A stretch of DNA of 64,000 bases. Origin: Ilex aquifolium. Taxonomy: Eukaryota; Streptophyta; Magnoliopsida; Aquifoliales; Aquifoliaceae. The notes under the pieces are model-generated. The model saw nothing but the letters and a program-made list of their open reading frames with translations, did not search any database and was not told the origin of the DNA. This document shows positions 59,544-64,000 of the stretch, one piece after another. Where the stretch lies: assembly GCA_951799425.1 (NCBI GenBank), contig OX637397.1:11645064-11709063 (forward strand). The letters run 5' to 3'. The position numbers and the translations under genes are program-made. Numbering within the stretch: the first letter of the stretch is position 1; the number at the start of each line of letters is the position of its first letter.

Positions 59544-60989
59544 TATAACGTAGCTAAATAATAGGCAAAGGAAATACCAAAAGGAGAAGAGAAAGAACAA
59601 GATAGATGGATAATAGAGAACACTGCCTCATGTAATCAATTGTGTTTCTGCTGTTAATTTGAACGTAACAGGATTTGTAATGTTTTCTGTTAACAAGGTG
59701 AATACTGATTCACAGACTGATTCACATACATTTCACATTCTGATTCACATAATTTGTATTGTTTATTGTTTATCATTTGTTAGATTGATGTGTTTGTTTT
59801 TAATTTTCAATCAATGTTGTTGTCTTTATTCTTTAAATTTATTGTTGTGTGTATATAATTACCTGTTGTTCACTACGATTATTTTAATGTTTGATTTACT
59901 TTTTATTGGTTTTTTTTACTTACTTTGTTTAATGTTTTAGTTCACTGTCATTCCGTCATTATTTTTTGAACATCATTTTGATATTTTACTTAATTTTTGT
60001 CCTTCTGGGTTGTTTTCTTTTTTAGTTTACATTTTGTTTGTAATTCATTGTTATTCATATTGATTATTTTTGTATTTGTCCTTCTGTATTGCTTTGTTTT
60101 TTATTTGAGACATTGTTTGTAGTTCATTGTAATTCATATTGATTATTTTCTATGTTAAAGAGTTGTTTTAATTTTTAGATGTCTGCAAGTGTTGTTGTGG
60201 AAATACAATAATCGTACGACAGTTGTAAGAATAAATACTCATTTGTGTTATTTAGTTTGAAACATTTATTCCAAATTTGAGATTTTGATTTTTAATTTTG
60301 TCATTTTGTCTTACACTCCTTCATGGACATTCCAATTGTATTCTTGACAGTGATTATGATTTGGTTAGCATGATTTATTTAGTTCATTGCTTTAGTCTTC
60401 AGCATGCCGATTTTAGTGTCAATGATCGAAGATTTGATTACAGTTGTCATACCCTAACTTGGAGGTAGTACATATTGCCTACTTTTGTAGTGTAGACTTA
60501 TACCTCTAGCATAACCTCACTATTATGTGCATAATTATAATAAGTACATAATATAAGCACCGACCAGGCACGTTAACACTTCAATAAAATTCATACATTA
60601 AACAGATTATTTAACAGACTTTTCTCTCAAATAAAAACAACTCTGACCTTGATACTTAAAATTTATATACGTGACACCAATATTAACAAAATGGTCTTTA
60701 CAAAATCATTTCTCCCTATGACCGTTTTCGACCCAACAGTGGACATCCCTCTTAGCTTGGTTACCTGAAGCATAAACTATGGGGGGGGGGGGGGGGGGTG
60801 GGGGGGGGGGGGGGGGGGTGAGCAAATCACATGCTCAATGAGTATATTCGAGACATATAGAAAGAAAATACATAAACACAGAGCAGTTATAACAAATCTC
60901 ACTTATTAAAAATATATACCAAATTCCGACTATCCAATGATGCCTGGAAGTCTCAGCAAAATTTAATGACAACTCGTTTCCGCCCGGTA
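59544..60989. other. Intergenic T-rich DNA
   Basis: 59,544-59,620 completes the local repeat unit split by the Tat element. 59,990-60,150 contains an imperfect tandem duplication of about 80 bp (GTCCTTCTG(G/T), ATTCATATTGATTATTTT). A TGTCATACCCTAACTTGG word at 60,447 looks like an LTR start, probably from the element that left the RT relic at 61.0 kb. No gene is recognised. Confidence 0.5.
60781..60818 (+). repeat. Interrupted poly(G) tract
   Basis: G18, T, G19. Quadruplex-prone; the true length is uncertain. Confidence 0.85.
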
Positions 60990-61009
60990 GTGATGTGCAA
61001 TCATATCGT

Positions 61010-61143
61010 TGTCATTTATGCCCAGCAATCTCAACAATTACATCGCTATTGTTTATGCCCAGCATTTCAAGGATGACTTTTGTTTTGGTAGGGTCAACTG
61101 TGATTCCATCTCCTGTAATAACAAAACTCAATAACTTTCCAGT
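61010..61143 (-). pseudogene. Gypsy reverse-transcriptase relic
   Basis: The minus strand reads GKLLSFVITGDGITVDPTKT and continues KVILEMLG, matching the 'LGFxVSxxGIxVDPxKVxAI' segment after the RT active site in Ty3/gypsy pol. It spans only about 40 codons, ends beside the MITE at 61,146, and was not traced further. It is an old fragment. Confidence 0.65.
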
Positions 61144-61145
61144 TA

Positions 61146-61326
61146 GGAAAATGCTATTTGGACCTAAAAATCTGACATAATTTGCTGACCTAATGACGTG
61201 GCTTCATTGGAACCATTGGATTAACACCAAGTTCCAATGTTTGATGGAACCCACAGTCAATCCAAAGGTCATAGTGAATTAGGTCAACAAATTAGGTCAG
61301 TAAATTAGGTCCCAATAGCATTGCTC
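61146..61326. mobile_element. 181-bp Mutator-type MITE with 9-bp target duplication
   Basis: Flanked by TTCCAGTTA on both sides (61,137-61,145; 61,327-61,335). Ends are inverted: GGAAAATGCTATTTGGACCT and, reverse complemented, GAGCAATGCTATTGGGACCT. The 9-bp duplication indicates mobilisation by a MULE transposase. Related sequences occur near 46,288, 46,432 and 61,425. Confidence 0.88.
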
Positions 61327-61335
61327 TTCCAGTTA

Positions 61336-62481
61336 TTATCCCCATAAAACATTTTTGGGGATCCATATAACATCAGAAAAACATATATTCACCCAATACA
61401 AAACCTGAACTCATAATAAAGTAATGCTATTCGGACATACAATGGAGACATAAAATGGGGAACATACAATGGAGACTTAATGAGATGGTATCTAACATGG
61501 ATTTGCCACCTCATTAAATTTTTGTTAGCTAATTTACTCGTATTCTGACTCTTCATTCTCCCAATTCTTTAGGTCTCTTGCTCGGTTTGTCTCTTTCGCC
61601 TTACCGTTCATTCATTCCTCTACCAGAAAGCTCCGCCTCCTTTCGTGACACGTCTTCGGCAATTCACCTAAGGAACCCAACCAGCACCGATATACCATCT
61701 TCGGCAACTCACTCCCTTCGACTCTCCAATCACACGTGATTTCCTTCATCTCGTATCACATACAATGGCCAAAAAAGTGAACATGCAGCGATCAACACCG
61801 ATGCCGAAAACCAGATCACCATGCACCCAACCAAGACTGTTTTCGGTAACATCTCAACTCTTAAATTTAAAGCACAAGAATACACGGATGATCCCACATA
61901 TGTTGGAGATTGAGATTAAACCAATCTAGTGCACTAGTTATTTCTTAATATTTAGATTTTTATAATTATTTTTATTATTTAGAAGTCTTTGACTTATGGG
62001 AGTTTATTAGAAGCTATGAAGACTAGTCTTCTTCAAGTCTAACAAAAGTGCTCCATCGCCATATTTATAGAAGTACTTGTTAGTCTTCTTGAAGTTTTGT
62101 GGCGATGGAGCACTTTTGTTAGATTCGAAATGGGATTAGTTTATTACTCTAAATTCTTCTATAAATATGGGTGAAACTAGAAAAGTAATGGGGTCTCGAG
62201 TATGAGCATTTCAGCTCCATACTTCACACACACACTCTTGTTATTTTTCTTACTTTATACATTCGCTTATTCACGTATTGATAGCAGTACTGACTTATGT
62301 ATTGGAGGGATTTCCTCCTGCTCAATGCCGGGGGTCTTTCTAACCTTTTGGTGATTTTGCAGCTCGTGGATAAGATGATATTCGAAGACTAAGGGTGGGC
62401 TTCGACATTTCAACAATTGCATATTTTTTTCCCTGTGCAATTCCCATGACTAATAGTAGAGGAAGAATTTTGTGGGCTTTG
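61336..62481. other. Intergenic DNA with a long hairpin
   Basis: Holds a partial relative of the MITE (61,425-61,500), a stretch of more balanced composition (61,560-61,860) with no identifiable gene, and the inverted-repeat structure at 62,038-62,170. Confidence 0.5.
62038..62170. repeat. Perfect 24-bp inverted repeat with overlapping second hairpin
   Basis: TCTAACAAAAGTGCTCCATC... (62,038-62,061) is the exact reverse complement of 62,100-62,123, with a 38-base loop. A second perfect 15-bp inverted repeat (CCATATTTATAGAAG at 62,059-62,073; complement 62,156-62,170) overlaps it. The two could fold alternately. Confidence 0.85.
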
Positions 62482-63312
62482 TGATGCAGAGAAGTGGGTA
62501 TAAATAAGGGTTTAATGAACGAAAAAGAATAATTAAAATTATATCATTGATTTGTGCACAAATACCGGTTTAGATTCCTACTCTAGGCCTGTTGATTCAT
62601 AAGAGAATACTCGTCCTAAAAGCTTCAATAAATGTATTGATTCCTCAAAATACTAGAAAGATTGGAAAGAAAAGAGACAACTCTCTCAATTGTATTCAAT
62701 AATCAAAAGTTGTGCTTTAAGATAATTCCAATCAACATAAGATGATTTGCTATCAAAAAATACCTCTTTTGAGTTTGTGTTAAAAACTCGAATCTCCTTT
62801 GGGATCTCATCCCCCTCCACCAAACTCTCTTCCTCCTCCTCCACCCACTGTGGATTTTAGGGTCGCCTCTGCGGTTAATGCGACTACTGTTGTTGTACTT
62901 GTTGTCGAACAATGGCAGTTAAGGTCGCTACTTATTGGAGTAACCCTTCAAACCGTTGTTGCATCCTTGCGTCTCTCGCGTTGATCTCAGTTCCATAGAG
63001 TTCTTCAACTGGCCGTCTTTTTGGCGGCATGGTGACATGAACGTAATTGAGCTCTTATACCAACTGATGCAGGGAAGCGAGTAGAAATAAATGTTTAATG
63101 AATGAAAAGAGATAATAAAAATAAATTGTTGATCTGCACACATAAACCGGTTTAGATTCATACTCTAAGCCTATTGATTCACGAGAAAATATCAATCCTA
63201 AAGTCTTTAATAAACTATTGATTCCTAAGGATACCATAAAAATTGGGAAGAAAAGAGACAACTCTCTCAATTATATTCAATAATCAGAAGTTGTTCTGCC
63301 TTAAGGATTACA
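62482..63312 (-). mobile_element. TRIM-like small LTR element
   Basis: Direct repeats of about 250 bp (62,482-about 62,736 and 63,065-about 63,312) share TGATGCAG starts, ACCGGTTTAGATTC and AAAGAGACAACTCTCTCAAT, at perhaps 80% identity. Two bases before the second copy lies a degenerate initiator-Met primer site (minus strand TGGTATAAGAGC, 63,062-63,051), so orientation is minus. The interior is only about 330 bp with a gag start. LTR outer ends and target duplications could not be fixed. It is either a TRIM or a deletion derivative. Confidence 0.65.
62932..63030 (-). pseudogene. gag N-terminus in the TRIM-like element
   Basis: A 32-codon frame from 63,030 starting MPPKRRPVEEL and containing MQQRFEGLLQ, then TAA. 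MPPRR...RR-type starts with a following amphipathic helix are common in plant Ty3/gypsy and copia gag. It has no capsid core and is non-functional. Confidence 0.5.
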
Positions 63313-64000
63313 AGAGTTAATGTCACGCCCTAAATTTCACAAAAGCGTGATTAAAAAAAATTTTGTTTATTCCAAAAGAAAATGCCAATTTGTTGTAAAA
63401 TCATCTATGAAAGAATTCATTTAGTTTAAATAAATCATTTTTTTTTTTAGAAAATTCCGGCAGAGTTTCCTTTGAAAATCGGGTATCTAGATAAATGACC
63501 CACGGATCGACCCATGCTCCATGGTTTGACCATGAACTATGGGTTGACCCATGGATCGACCCACGACCCACAGACTAGCCAAAAATTGACCCTGACCCAT
63601 TATGTGTGTATTTTTTTTATTAAATATGTTTTAGTTTTTGTGTTAGTATATGTGTGTGTATTTTTAGTGTATTAGTGTGTATATTTTTAATGTATTAGTT
63701 TGTGTGTGTTTTGGTGTATTAGTGTGTTTGTGTATGTTTGTATTTTGGTGTACTACTAATGTGTGTGTGTGTGTTTTGGTGTACTAATGTGTCTATTAAT
63801 AATTTTAATTATTTTATGGGTTAATCGGTTTAACTCAACCCGTTATTAATCCAACTCATTATAACTCATTTACTAGGTGAGTGAAAAATAGATTTGATTT
63901 ATTTTAGCTCAATCCAATTTAACTCAATCCATAACCAACCCAAGCCATCCATTTGCCACCCCTAGTGTTAACATTTCTACATAAGTTCTAAGGGTAAGTA
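63313..64000. other. Possible LTR start and GT-rich low-complexity DNA
   Basis: TGTCACGCCCTAAATTTCAC at 63,322 resembles Ty3/gypsy LTR openings (TGTxACGCCC). It is followed by a small repeat of GACCCATGGATCGACC-like words (63,500-63,600) and a GTGTGTAT/TTTTAGTGTATTAG repeat (63,605-63,800). The other end lies beyond the window, so the element is unproven. Confidence 0.4.

Noticed and set aside
59659..59940. 93-codon hydrophobic ORF
   Set aside because: T-rich low-complexity sequence; no homologue recognised.

Overview
This is AT-rich eukaryotic DNA, almost certainly from a eudicot plant. It has spliced genes with GT/AG introns, a TIR-NBS-LRR disease-resistance gene (a class absent from grasses), and plant-type Ty3/gypsy, Mutator-like and MITE transposons nested in one another. 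Nothing seen points to a bacterial, viral or organellar source. The species was not identified. Essentially every recognisable gene belongs to a transposon, except one decayed resistance gene.

Layout. 1-5,182: right part of a young, non-autonomous Ty3/gypsy element on the minus strand, with 2.9-kb LTRs that are nearly identical where both are visible and an interior of only 1.2 kb. 5,183-18,560: gene-poor intergenic DNA with Helitron-like ends, a fragment of the same LTR family (12.5-13.7 kb), a foldback element (15.7-16.3 kb) and a hAT-like non-autonomous element carrying a GGT-rich block (17.5-18.6 kb). 18,629-23,159: a TNL resistance pseudogene on the minus strand (TIR, NB-ARC, LRR, C-terminal post-LRR domain), with two in-frame stops and several frameshifts. 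27,024-37,086: a 10-kb Mutator-like element bounded by about 60-bp terminal inverted repeats and A-tracts. It carries a mudrA-type transposase (one stop codon), an RNase H-like fragment, six copies of a 209-bp tandem repeat, and a divergent ULP1-like SUMO-protease gene on the opposite strand. 37,770-40,645: a solo LTR with a perfect CTATA target duplication. 40,740-45,280: a gutted chromovirus (3' LTR, chromodomain integrase end, a minisatellite in place of most of pol, gag zinc knuckle and protease). 45,440-48,730: a GGN trinucleotide block, a foldback element and copies of a local repeat. 48,736-59,538: a complete Tat-lineage Ty3/gypsy element with target duplication ATAAT, decayed gag-pol and, antisense between pol and the 3' LTR, a five-exon gene with its own candidate promoter. 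59,544-64,000: a short gypsy RT relic beside a 9-bp-TSD MITE, a long perfect hairpin, a small TRIM-like LTR element, and the possible start of another LTR.

The most interesting items are the antisense five-exon gene of the Tat element with its duplicated TATA and heat-shock-element-like palindromes, the ULP1-bearing MULE with a recurring GTTACACTTT motif and an alternating 209-bp array, and palindromic TACCGGTA arrays found at three LTR sites. Spliced models were read by eye from splice signals and reading phase; no search was run.
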